Positions 20,979-31,759 of a stretch of DNA of 33,939 nt are shown here, piece by piece. This DNA is from Silene noctiflora (taxonomy: Eukaryota > Streptophyta > Magnoliopsida > Caryophyllales > Caryophyllaceae): contig VHZZ01000859.1 of NCBI GenBank assembly GCA_009801015.1, forward strand, positions 3,387 to 37,325. The letters run 5' to 3'. A program made the translations under genes and the position numbers. The first letter of the stretch is position 1; the number at the start of each line of letters is the position of its first letter. The notes under the pieces were generated by a model that saw only the letters and a list, made by a program, of their open reading frames with translations, was not told where the DNA came from and ran no database searches.

Positions 20979-21063
20979 GGCGGAATGTCGAGGATGATAA
21001 TGGAGTTATGGAAGGATGGGAAGGAAGTTGAAGGGAAGTGATATGCAGGCGCGGCGTAGGAAT

Positions 21064-21154
21064 GTTTCCAGGGTTTTGTTTCCTCCGTCTTCCTAGTTTC
21101 TATTGTTTGGGTCGGGTGGACTTGTAAACGGGTCAGGTTTCCAGGGTTTTGTTT
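21064..21154 (-). promoter_or_regulatory. Duplicated telo-box-like motif upstream of RPL37
   Basis: The 18-base sequence GTTTCCAGGGTTTTGTTT occurs at 21064-21081 and 21137-21154. On the gene strand each contains AAAACCCTGG, close to the plant telo-box AAACCCTAA that is frequent in ribosomal protein promoters, but the last bases differ. The nearer copy is about 86 bp upstream of the start codon and could even be in the leader. The regulatory role is inferred. Confidence 0.35.
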
Positions 21155-21215
21155 GATCCGTTTATGTAGATTCGATTGGATGGGATGACCGGCCGTGTCT
21201 CTAGAATGGCCACGT

Positions 21216-21632
21216 CTAGAGCTGATAAGTTTGAACCGACTCGGGTGATTCGACCCAACAAAATTCGAGAATATTGCAAATCAAAACCAACCGACCCGTA
21301 AGGTGACACGACTCGATGATTAGTGACCCGAAACCGACCCATCTAATATTGGGTCGATTAAAGTAATGACATAACAATTATTAAGCTTAAAATTAATTAA
21401 AATGAAAGTGATTTGTGTTTAGATTATTGATGGACTTGATAATGAAGTAATTAAAATCAAATAATGGTTATAAACTGAATTTAATGGAGAAAAATTAAAG
21501 TAATGCAATAAAGTATCCGGAGCCAATAATGACTCTGCTTGACCTAATACATCATTTGACTTAAAATAACCCAACTTGACTCGAAAGAGCATGCTGACCC
21601 GATCCATACCCGTTCTGATTGCCACACTCTAC
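21216..21632. repeat. Possible hAT-like MITE with CGACCC/GACCCG motifs
   Basis: The segment has many CCGACCC, GACTCG and GACCCG motifs. Its ends loosely pair (TAGAGCTGAT at the left, TAGAGTGTGGCAAT on the opposite strand at the right). This pattern resembles a common group of plant hAT MITEs, but the termini are decayed and no 8-bp duplication is confirmed. Confidence 0.3.
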
Positions 21633-22045
21633 CCACATTTAATCTTAATAAGTAAAGTTTGCAGCCAATAACATTACCGGAAACACAATACGATCTCGAC
21701 ACAAAATGAGCAAGTTTACGTTAGGGTTTAATTATCCATTTATGAAGTGGATAGACACAAACATGACACGGTGTTTAATTGTGTTGGATTTGGGTTAAAC
21801 TCTTAGCTCAAAACTAAAACAAATAATTTACTTATTTAATTAAAGTTAAATGATTTTAATCCACCATCACATAAATACATTTACACTTTTCAAACATCCC
21901 ATATATAGACTACAAGATTAACAAATCTAGGGTAATCCTACTCATTTTTCCCGTTCAACCGCCCTTGCGCAAAAATATCCTCTTCTGTTTTCAGCAAGAA
22001 TATATTGTAATCAATCTATTTTGAGCAATAACAAAATAAAAAATA
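21633..22045. other. Intergenic, no gene seen
   Basis: AT-rich, with no open frame of interest. The plant telomere-like word TTAGGGTTT occurs once at about 21721-21729, too far from a gene start to call a promoter element. Confidence 0.35.
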
Positions 22046-22884
22046 GTTTTTTTTTTGTTAAAAACAACCTTTAAAAAAAAATTCCAAACACCACCTTTAA
22101 AAAAAAAACTTTATCAAACACAACCTTTAATATATTTTTTTTGTCAAACACGACTTTTTGGCTGGATTCCGACAACTTCCTGACCACTTGCTATGGAGTG
22201 ACTTTCAGAATATATTTGAGATAACAGGCGAGGTCGGTTTGAGGTGTTCTTGCACTCGATGGAAAAGGTGGGAGTACAAGCTTTCCAGGGATTTTCAACA
22301 CGATGGTCATGGTGACCTTATGTGGGGTCGATTGATGTGTAAAATAAGGTTGGTCGGAAAAAGAGTTGTAAACCTGGGTTTACAGCGGGTGGTCAGGGGA
22401 TTTTTCGTGGGTCTTTTAATGGGGTTATGATATTTTGTTTGGTCTGAAATTTGGTATGTAGGTTGAGGGGAGTGCAAGATATGTCGTAGTTGTGTTGTTT
22501 GCGAAGGTCGTTGGTTGCAAGTGGTGGTTCAAGGGAACTGAATTGACCCTGGAAAAAATCCTATTTTGACTTACATCAACCCTTTGTGACCAACCTTACT
22601 TTACACATCAATCTACCCCATATAAGGCCACCTTTGACAACCACTGTAAAGCCTGTACGCCCACCTTTCCAATGAGTCAAAGAACACCTCAAACTAATCT
22701 CGTTTGCTATCTCAAATATCGATTAAAAGTCACCTCATTACAAGTGGCCAAAATGCTGAGTCCTCCGGCCAAAATGTCGTGTTTGACAACAAAATTTTAT
22801 TAAAGGTTATATTTAACAATTTTTTTTTTAAATGTGGTGTTTGCAAATATGTTTTTTAAAGGTTGTATTTGACAAAAAAAAACC
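22046..22884. mobile_element. Foldback element: long terminal inverted repeats
   Basis: The left arm (about 22046-22365) and the right arm (about 22575-22884) are inverted copies. Matching landmarks include TTTGAGATAACAGGCGAGGT / TTTGAGATAGCAAACGAGAT, GTTTGAGGTGTTCTT, GGTCGATTGATGTGTAAAAT / GGTAGATTGATGTGTAAAGT and AAGGTTGGTC. The outer parts carry a series of T-run plus CAAACAC-ACC units. The spacer is about 210 bp. Arms this long relative to the total suggest a foldback or Mutator-like non-autonomous element. A 90-codon open frame at 22158-22430 is simply arm sequence. The target duplication was not found. Confidence 0.75.
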
Positions 22885-23410
22885 TGGAATTAAATGCACA
22901 ATCCACAATACTTCCCTTAAACTTCTTGTACATTTGATACAATCATTTTCTACTAGTCCTCATAGAAAAAATAAATCAATAATCTCTTATGTCCTAAAAG
23001 ATTAACACTACTTAAAAATTTCCGCTCAATGTTATTATTACAATTACTCTTGACAAATTGTAACTAATGAAGTAAGTGGACCCATTATTAATTTAGTATA
23101 TTAATTTGGTTTCATTAATTGGCAAAAATTTTACTAGATAATTCCATTTACTGTTATTCTTACAAAATCTTCCTGACTGATGTGATTTCATTTATTAAAA
23201 TTTTTTATTATCTTCAAAATCAAGAAATAGTGTAATTTGTTTAATTTATTAAATCAATTTCTAAATATTTTTTTCAAATAAACTTTCTTAAAAATATTAG
23301 GCATCTAAAATATCTTTTATTTATTGGTGGTGCTCATTCATGTACAAGTTTTACTCATTTCTAGACGTAAATGACAATAATACCCTTTTTATTTTAATAA
23401 TTTCATTTTA
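22885..23410. other. Intergenic, no gene seen
   Basis: Very AT-rich; nothing recognisable on either strand. Confidence 0.4.
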
Positions 23411-23671
23411 ATGCACTTCCTTCAATATCTATCTCTCTTCTTAATCCACCCAAATTCTTCCTATCAAACCCATCACATATTCTTCCCCAACTCATTAACC
23501 CACAAACAATTCAACAAAAGACATAATCTTCTTCTTAATTTACCCCAATTCTCTAATCTTTTTACCTGTTCTTCAAAATTCCTGAATCTTAATGATGCAC
23601 TTAGCTTGATTAATCAACAATTAGCCACTAATAATTCAGTGAAAGTATATGAGAATGTCGAAGCACCTCAT
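23411..23671 (+). CDS. Possible orphan first exon, unknown protein
   Basis: An 89-codon open frame begins at 23411 with a leader-like N-terminus rich in Phe, His, Asn and Ser with few acidic residues, which could be an organelle presequence, then LNLNDALSLINQQL. A good donor GTAAGT follows at 23672. The last segment faintly recalls the start of a pentatricopeptide repeat (PPR) protein, but that is a guess and no repeat is complete. No matching downstream exon is seen before the CHL1 promoter, so it may be a truncated gene, a chance frame, or an exon of an unrecognised transcript. Confidence 0.2.
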
Positions 23672-24372
23672 GTAAGTTGAACGCAAGCAAGTTCAATCTC
23701 AGACCTCATCCCCTGTGAAAATGTTTTGATATTCATCTATCGAATAGTCTTTTCTCCGCTTTAATCAGTGAGCTCTTACTACGATGTCAGCCAATCCTAG
23801 CGCCTTCAATTCTTTCAAACAAGCATAAGGAAAGATGTCAGATCTTTCTGTGACGGATCATTCTATCTGAACTCGGATCATAAGTAAGGTCGTGGCGTGA
23901 GTGCACAAACCCTAATACAATTAACAAAATTAATAAAAACCTCATCTATACGAGAATTAACATCCATAATTGTGTAGTTTGACGGATTTGATTAATTTTG
24001 TGAGGGAGAGAATTAGGCAAAGGGCATAGGAAAAATAATGAAAAAAAGTCCGTGAAAAAATAAAACCCGTTCATGAATGAACAACTACGTTTATTTAGCC
24101 CAAATTTCATAAAAAAACACAAAAAATGAATTCTCAACTACAATAGGTGATTCAAAATTTGTCTTAATACAAAACTTTATAATTGTAGATTTATTAAATG
24201 TAAAAATGTTTAATGACAACATTTTAATTACAACTTTCTCTAACACAACCCCGTTGTTACGAAAACATGACACGAATCCGTCACAAAATTAACGGATATA
24301 GGTCGAGACTTGACGACCAAATTATTTGAGCTTGGTTTGACACGAACATGAACCTGACCCAATCCGGTCTAA
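23672..24372. other. Intergenic, no gene seen
   Basis: No coding sequence that I can support. Several short A runs occur near 24040-24125. The right end approaches the CHL1 promoter. Confidence 0.35.
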
Positions 24373-24429
24373 TTGTCGGGCCTAGTGGCCCTTAAAATGC
24401 TTCAAACATTTCACCTAGCCCATTTTATA

Positions 24430-24463
24430 TTTCCCGCGCAATCACAGTTTAACTTCGCGGGAA
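24430..24463 (+). promoter_or_regulatory. Inverted pair of E2F-like sites upstream of CHL1
   Basis: TTTCCCGC lies at 24430-24437 and GCGGGAA (inverse of TTCCCGC) at 24457-24463, 120-153 bp before the CHL1 start codon. The E2F consensus is TTTSSCGC, and such sites drive S-phase expression of plant replication and cohesion genes. Two matches in 34 bp in an otherwise AT-rich upstream region, before a gene with an S-phase role, make the call reasonable. Function is inferred. Confidence 0.55.
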
Positions 24464-24582
24464 CATACAAAAATGGCGAATCACATCCCACATACTCACA
24501 CAAACACAATTTTCACACAACAAACATATTTTACAACCATCGAATTTCACACCACAATAACCAAACAAAATCAACAAGAAAC

Positions 24583-27500
24583 ATGGGCGTAGAAGAAACA
24601 CAACAGGAAGAACAATGGAAGCAGAAATTCCCAGCATTTCCATACAAACCGTATACAATTCAACAAGATTTCATGAATTCCCTTTATCAGTTCCTTGATC
24701 AGGGTGGTATTTCCATGCTTGAAAGTCCTACTGGTACTGGCAAAACCCTTAGCATCATCTGTAGCGCATTACAGTGGCTCGTCGACCGAAAGAAACAGGA
24801 GAAACCCGATTTGAACCAGTGTGGTTCCGATGATGAGCCGGATTGGATGCGGGAATTTGTTGTTAGTAAGGAAAACCCAGATCAAGGGAAGAAGAAAGGT
24901 GGAGTTTTGGTGAAAAAGTTCGGTCAGGCAAAACGTCGAACAGGTGGTGTGCAGGGATTGTTCGCGAGTGGGGGCGGGTGTCGAGGTGGTGTTGAGAGGG
25001 TTGAGAAGGCGGGGAGTGGGAAGAGGGGTGATGGGTTGGTCGAGGTAGAGGATGATGAGTTTTTGGTGGAGGAATACGAGAGTGATGAGGATGAGAGTGG
25101 GGTTTGTAAGAGGAAAGGTGGTGAAGTTTCGATTAGTTCGTCGAGTGATGAGGAGGATGAAGACGGTGGAGAGGAGGAAGCGGGTTTAAAGATTTATTTT
25201 TGTAGTCGGACTCATTCGCAGCTTTCACAGTTTATAAAGGAGTTGAGGAAGAGTGTATTTGGTTCCGAGTTGAAAGTTGTGACTTTAGGCTCTAGGAAGA
25301 TTTTTTGCATTAATGAAGGTATGCCCTCTTAAAGTTTATACCTTTCGCATCGTCGTTTATTTCGGTGTTTCTGAATGTTTATACAATGGTTGGATCCTTT
25401 GTTATGGATTTCTTGAGATTACTAGCATAATCAAATGATGAATTTGCAAGGTTTAGACTTCAATTCATGTGTATTATTATTGTCCTTAAATATGGGTGCT
25501 ATTTGTTAAGAAGAGAAATGTCCGTCAACCATCCACATTAACTATCTTCGTTTGCAAGCTCTTTGAAGTTTCCTTGCCAATGTTTGTTTACTCCGTTTAA
25601 GTAGTAGAGAATATGATTGCTACATGCCAATAACAGGAAGAAGCATGCTTGTTAGTTTTCGGTCTCTCATCATATACATGATGATTGGTGACCAAGTCGG
25701 TTTCCATCTTTTGTAACATGTTGCTGTTTGGTTATATTAGAGGTGTTGAAGGTTGGAAACCCGACCAGCATCAATGAACGCTGTTTGGATCTGCAAAAGA
25801 GCAAGAAAAATGGAAGTTCTAAGATCAAGGTGTGTGATATACTTATATCCTGCCTATACGAGTATACAACAATTTGCTGAAAGGTTATAGTTACATTGCA
25901 TTGTGTTGCTTACATTCATATGTTCTCGTGATAATTCATACTTACTCGAACTAGAATCTGTGATGTGCCCTGCAAGAAATTTATACGACTAAGCTAATGT
26001 CAAGTACTTAATTGTAAAAAGCTACAACTAATTAAGCTCAGAAGTAGACTATATTTTTTGTAACCTTTTGATTAAACTAAGTTGCAAGCTTTGTTTCCCA
26101 TTCCCCTGGAGCTAAAACTCACTATTCTCTGGTTTTGTACTCAGTAAATTGTTTCTTTCCTCTCTTATTTTGAAGTTGCAATCGTTCGACACAATTCTCG
26201 ACCCAATTGTCATAATGGGTCATTCGTAAATAGAAACAGTCTTTACGTGCTGTTACCATAAGGGTTAGACTGCGTACTTCTGACGCTCTTACCCCGCCAT
26301 TTGCAAAAGCTCTTGAGGCAGTGGGTCCATGTTGTTGTAAAGATGTTAGCTTTAAGAATGTTGACTTGGGTACTGATGTAAGCAGAAGCTGGAACCTGGA
26401 AGAAGGATGCGTCAGACCAAGACTTCAGCTGGCTGCCCAATGCTTCGGAAACAGAAGTTACAGAAAGAGTTCATAAATGAGGTCACACAACAAGAGGTTT
26501 TAGACATTGAAGAACTTGTTAGTCTTGGCAGCAGTTTGGGAACTTGTCCATATTATGGATCAAGAAGAATGGTTCCAGTAGCAGATCTTGTCGTGCTCCC
26601 GTATCAATCTCTACTGTCAAAATCTTCCCGTGAATCCCTTGGCCTCAGTTTGAAGAATAATGTCATCATAATAGACGAAGCTCACAATTTAGCTGATTCC
26701 CTGATTGGCATGTATGACGCAAAAATTACAGGATCACAAGTGAGCCCTTTTCTTGATAGTTCTTAACTTCTTATAGCTGTATTTATTTTGGCTATCTATA
26801 CTTCAAAGTTAAAACCCTTATGTTAATGGCACAATACTAAACCTTCACATGTAGAATAATATTGGATATAAAGTCAGAAAATGCATTAGCTCAGGTTGTA
26901 AATAGGTAAATAGATTTTTTTGAGTAGCTTTAGTGCTTAAATGTTGATACAAAAATTATGAAGGTGTTATGTTTGCTGACTTCCGCTTCCTCAGTTGGAA
27001 AATGTGCATCAACACTTGGAAAAGTACCTTGAAAAATTTCATAGTCGCTTGGGAGCTGGAAATAGAAGATACATACAGACTCTAATGGTTCTCACTCGGG
27101 CGTTTATCCAGGCTACACTGTATGACAGTGCAATTGGTGAAGCAACTGAAAAAGCTACTCAGGAAGGTTCAAGTGAATCATCGGTGGAGATAAATGATTT
27201 TTTATTTACTCTGAATATTGACAACATCAACTTTGTGAAGTTGATAAATTACGTGAAGGAGAGCAATATCATACACAAGGTATGCATGGGTTGCAGTAGC
27301 ATTCTATTTCCATTATACAATTGAACTTCTTAAAGTTGTTTATAGTCGACTTCTTATTATATTTTTAGGTCAGTGGGTATGGAGATAAGCTGATTTGTCT
27401 AGAAAAACAGAAGCCTGATGGTTCTGTAAGTAAAGAGGGGGGAAGCACCTTGTCTGGTTTCCGAGCATTACTCGATTTGTTGTTGGCGTTGACAAACAAA

Positions 27501-29976
27501 AATGTTGATGGGAGGATCATAGTGTCAAAGAGGAAGTCAAGCGACACGGGTGAGCAAGAAGCATACATCAAATATGTTATGCTCACTGGGGAAAAAATCT
27601 TTTCTGAGGTTTGCTTCACTTTTTGGACTTTCGATTGCTTTATAAGACGTTCTTACCTGTGAGACTAACCCATTAACCTTATAAATATATGAGAAATGCA
27701 TACTGATGTGGGTTGCTCTCGAATGTGAGACTGTCTCATACAAGACTCACTCTTGCTCCATTAGCATTGCCGAGAATTTTCTGCTTGACTCACTAAGAGT
27801 TTAATTGGCTCTTTGTAGATTGTAAATCAAGCTCATGCAGTTGTCATGGTTGGAGGAACTCTTCAGCCTATAGAGGAGACAAGGGAGCGGCTCTTCCCCT
27901 GGTTACCACTAGATCATCTACATTTCTTTTCATGTGGCCATATTGTTTCTCCAGAGAGTATTCTGCCCATTGCTGTCTCACGTGGGCCATCTGGCCTGTC
28001 ATTCGATTTCAGCTATACTTCCAGAAGTTTGTCAAAGACAGTAAGTCATTTGGTTCCTTCATTACGCAGTTTGAAACATTACTGAAAATATTCACTTCGA
28101 TGGTCAGATTAGTATTGGAAAGTATTCTTTCATCACTAATTCTGGCTTTTGAATATGCTTGAGTAAAGCCAAATAGCTCACTAAATTCAGTTAGCTTCCT
28201 TATCATGAAATAGCAGAGAGTGCAGATGCATTTTACGACAATTTTATTATAGGTCATCCGCAAACAGCCTCTCTTTGTTTTTAACACATCGTTAGGACTA
28301 TTTATATGTAAGCCTCTTATCGTGCTGCTGTCTGGAGTCATTGATTCACTACGGTAATGTTGTTGTGATAGTAGTTCGAGTAAATCATTGAGTTTTCTAA
28401 CTTGAATACATTTACCATGGAAATTGTCAGAGCACTGAGCACTTTCTTCATGTTAGTGCAGATTGAAGAGCTAGGTCTTCTGCTTAGCAATGTGGTAACT
28501 GTAGTTCCCGATGGAATAGTTGTATTCTTCTCTTCATTTGATTATGAGTCCAAGGTCTATGAGGCATGGAAAACATCTGGTATTCTACAGAGAATTACAA
28601 GAAAGAAGCGCTTGTTCAGAGAACCTCGAAGCAGTTCAGATATTGAGGCAGTTCTAAAAGAGTACAGGGAAACAATTCATAAACTGTCCAATAGAAATGT
28701 TGGAGAACAGCAAACCTCTCAAAATGGTGCTGTATTGTTGGCTGTCGTTGGTGGTAAGATATCAGAAGGCATCAACTTCAGTGACGGGATGGGTAGGTGT
28801 ATAGTCATGGTCGGTCTTCCTTACCCAAGCCCATCAGATATTGAGTTAATTGAGAGAATAAAGCATATGGAAGGGCTTGGTGACACAAACAACTGCAAAA
28901 ACGTGCAGACGTCTTCTAATGGTAATGATGTTCAAGCTGGATTTGACATTCTACGACGTTGCAAGCGCAGAGGGAAAGAGTACTATGAAAATCTTTGCAT
29001 GAAAGCTGTGAATCAGTCAATTGGTGAGTATTATCGGTAGATTAGCAATTATACTAGCTGACTACTAGGTAGCACCAAAACGGACACGGACACGGACACG
29101 TGATACGGCATCCCATAAAATTTAGGACACGGGACACGTTATTTAAATTTAATAAAATATATATTTATAGTTAAAATTAACGTATCATTTTATTTTTGTA
29201 AATGTATTTGATATTAAATTTAAATAATTGAAGCTAAAATTTGACTTTGACTATAACTTATTTTCATTTCCCACTCAAACCCGTATTCTAATCAATCTTT
29301 TTCAGCCTTTCGACATCTCATTCCTCATTTATTGGTATCCGACACATTTAGGCGTGTCCGGCGTGTGTCCGATGAGTGTCGTGTCCGACACGGGACGACT
29401 GATTAGGAGGAGTGTCCGTGCTACCAAGGCTGATTATGACTCACAGATTAGCTTCTGTTTCTTTTTTTCTTTCTTAACGGTACTTTTGGTAATTTTTTTC
29501 CAACACGTATAGACCTAACAATCTGACTTGATCCGAGTAAATTGATCACAAGCCAAATTAGTCCTGAGTAGGAAAACCCTAAAGGACTCAAAAGTCGAAT
29601 TGGCAGACCCGAATCTGACTGATTAACCCAACCGTAAACTATCTGACAAGAGAATAACCTTATCAATAACCCAAATGACTAATTTGAAATTGAAGCCATG
29701 TCTAGTCTCATAAGTCAAAACAAATGCAATTAAGATTTCTTATGTATTTTGTTCACTCTTGCAGGTAGAGCTATCCGTCATATAAATGACTATGCTGCTA
29801 TTTTGTTGGTTGATTCACGGTATGCTTCTGATCCTTCGAGGCAAAGCAGTTCACTCCCATCCAACAAGTTACCTCAGTGGATAAGGGACCGACTCGTCTC
29901 TACAACTAACAACTACGGTGAAATTCACAGATCGCTGCATCAGTTCTTCAGGAATAACAAGAACAAAGTAAGTTGA
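24583..29976 (+). CDS. CHL1: Fe-S DNA helicase DDX11/CHL1 (XPD-like), 8 exons, 899 aa
   Basis: This is a superfamily 2, 5'-3' DNA helicase of the XPD/FANCJ/RTEL1/DDX11 group, needed in other organisms for sister-chromatid cohesion and for unwinding replication-fork and G4 structures. Exons: 24583-25318, 25741-25829, 26386-26739, 26995-27279, 27369-27608, 27819-28040, 28462-29023, 29765-29976 (stop included); all introns are GT-AG. Motifs: Q-type YTIQQ (24-28), Walker A SPTGTGKT (48-55), Ia FCSRTHSQ (206-213), Fe-S cysteines 242, 260, 292 and 329, DEAH (372-375), GGTLQP (580-585), SEGINFSDG (743-751) and motif VI QSIGRAIR (827-834). The spacing of the four cysteines fits DDX11. An acidic Ser/Asp/Glu insert (about 154-200) separates motifs I and Ia. 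An in-frame ATG exists upstream (24373) but the conserved N-terminus starts at 24583. The final exon could instead splice on at GTAAGT (29971), giving a different last few residues. Confidence 0.93.
29024..29764 (+). other. Last CHL1 intron, carrying hAT MITE copy B
   Basis: The donor GTGAGT at 29024 and acceptor GCAG ending at 29764 split the Gly codon (G|GT) of helicase motif VI. The intron holds the MITE at 29065-29428; the remaining part is AT-rich with a poly-pyrimidine stretch near 29450-29500. The MITE starts 41 bp after the donor and spares both splice sites. Confidence 0.85.
29065..29428 (+). mobile_element. Non-autonomous hAT-type MITE, copy B (364 bp)
   Basis: The element starts CTAGGTAGCACC and ends GTGCTACCAAG (one change from the perfect inverse), flanked by GCTGACTA (29057-29064) and GCTGATTA (29429-29436), an 8-bp duplication with one difference. 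It is the same family as 17431-17785 but inserted in the opposite orientation; the GACACGG-rich sub-terminal ends and the AT-rich middle align throughout. The open frame of 94 codons across it is chance. Confidence 0.87.
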
Positions 29977-30596
29977 TATAATAAAGTTTTGCAGTTAAGG
30001 AATCGGGTACTCCAAACTTAAATGAGTCCAGTACATATGTATAGTCACCATCATTTTTCTAGGGCTACTTCAGCAAGCTTATTTGTCATTTTTACCATTG
30101 ATGTGCATAGACTAAATGAAATATACCACTCTGCAGCATTCCTTTTCTTTTGGTAACCATGTAAAGTTGTGGTGCAATAAATTTCAAAAGCTTGCTTCCG
30201 TTCTATGAATTTGCCCGCATATATCCTATCTAGACCTAGGTAATATTATTACTGGTTAAGTGGCTTCAACCTTCACGTCAGTTATATTTGATCGGTACAA
30301 TATGAGGCCCTGCAAAGTTCAGGTTAGCCACAGTCTGATACTCTGATTGTGTAAATTCAGATCTCAGGTAATTCTGTTTATGTCTAATTCATGTCAGGTT
30401 ACTCGGGTAGAGGCATTTAGTTTAGGCCCCCTCTTTTTTTTCTCACATTTTTTAGCATGAACAATCGAGATTCCAATTGTTCACAAATGAAGACCATACT
30501 AGAACTTGTGAGCTGTATCAGATTCTTCTTATAGACCTTAAACCTGTGCCCTACTTTCTGACACTTCAGTTTCGGACTTTTAAGGAATTCTAATTA
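29977..30596. other. 3' flank of CHL1
   Basis: AATAAA occurs at 29980-29985, only four bases after the stop codon, so it may or may not be the poly(A) signal. The rest is AT-rich with no coding sequence I recognise. Confidence 0.4.
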
Positions 30597-30686
30597 CTCC
30601 CTCCGTTCCAACCATTTGTTTACCTTCGATCAAAATACCCCTCACAAAGAACAGTAAAGGTAAACAAATGATTGACATGGAGGGAG
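30597..30686. mobile_element. Stowaway-like MITE, 90 bp, well preserved
   Basis: It starts CTCCCTCCGTTCCAACCATT and ends ACATGGAGGGAG, with TA duplicated at 30595-30596 and 30687-30688. Inner arms ATTTGTTTACC / GGTAAACAAAT pair exactly. It is the cleanest of the Stowaway elements in the window. Confidence 0.85.
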
Positions 30687-30688
30687 TA

Positions 30689-31348
30689 TATGACAAACTT
30701 AACGAATTCCGAGAAAATAGGTAGATATTTCATGATGCCATTATAAAGCAAGGGTTTTGATTAAGAAGTAAGTTGTGTATTCAGTATGAAGGAAGGTACA
30801 CATATATATAGGAGTACAAGTTAGATGACAGCTAAAATAATTGCTCCAATTACAAATGTATTCTTCCTATTTTTACAATATACACACAATCAATTTCCCT
30901 TGATTGTAGGTGATGTTTGATATGATGATTCTTGACTTGCTATACTGGTAGTATTGAATATATTTGCCTGATTTGGTGTAATATGGTTAATAGCCATGCA
31001 TATTTCTACTTGGAATTTCTGGTTGTAAAGTGGGTTCCATTTTCATAATTCTATTTAAGATTCTCAACAGCTGCACTATAAAACCAGTGCAGCAAATTAA
31101 CTGTATATCATTATCTTAGATAATGTGGGATTGAGACTGTCATATTTGAACCCACCAAAACTGACCTCATAAGTTTCTGCATTGTACAAATGTACTGTTG
31201 CCTATCTGCTGTCTCATATAAGAACAGATTTCCATTCCCTCTTTTCTGTTCAAGGTTCAATGCTTCATTGACTTTTTTTGCTGGTAAAACAGTGATTAAC
31301 AAATTTAAGACTAAGCACCAAGCTTATGATAAATAAGAAGATTTATTA
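30689..31348. other. Intergenic, no gene seen
   Basis: AT-rich; only short chance open frames. A (TA)-rich run lies near 30800. No RNA gene or transposon end that I can support. Confidence 0.4.
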
Positions 31349-31446
31349 CTTCGTTTGTCCAATCATTTATTTACCTTTTATTAAAATATCTTTCATAAAG
31401 AATACTTCATTTAAAAAAGATAAACAAATGATTGGGACAGAGGAAG
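31349..31446. mobile_element. Stowaway-like MITE, 98 bp
   Basis: It starts CTTCGTTTGTCCAATCATTT and ends GGGACAGAGGAAG, flanked by TA (31347-31348 and 31447-31448). Inner ATTTACC / GATAAACAAAT arms are like those of the element at 30597. It is a more diverged member of the same family. Confidence 0.75.
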
Positions 31447-31759
31447 TAGTATTCAAGGATTTGGTCGAGTGATCATCTCTCTTATTCGGTTTTACCTTAT
31501 CTTCTTTTGATTTGTTATCAAGAATTAGGCACTAGGGTAATGTTCTTGTTCTAGCGCCTGGCTTGTCAATATGAGAAGATAACGGTAACATGAGATGAGA
31601 GACAAAATGGGATCGGTCAAGGGTGGTTTGGTCTCTTTATGTCAAACTCACTCTTATTTTAATGTTTGGCTTGTAATTACTAAAAAATAATCGTAAGATG
31701 ATATAATGGGAAGATGAGATGAGACACAAGATGAGATATTTTTTTTTTTTTGGACTATC
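31447..31759. other. Intergenic, no gene seen
   Basis: Contains two GAAGATGAGATGAGA-like purine-rich stretches and a T run (about 31739-31751) just before the solo LTR. No coding sequence. Confidence 0.4.

Noticed and set aside
24373-24582. In-frame upstream extension of CHL1 exon 1 from an earlier ATG
   Set aside because: The extension includes the E2F-like sites and low-complexity His/Asn/Thr sequence unlike the family N-terminus; the conserved start is at 24583.
28009-28341. Minus-strand open frame of 110 codons
   Set aside because: It covers a CHL1 exon end and the following intron in antisense and has no protein-like features.
29228-29512. Open frame of 94 codons after CHL1 exon 7
   Set aside because: It runs through the hAT MITE and intron sequence and has no homology that I recognise.
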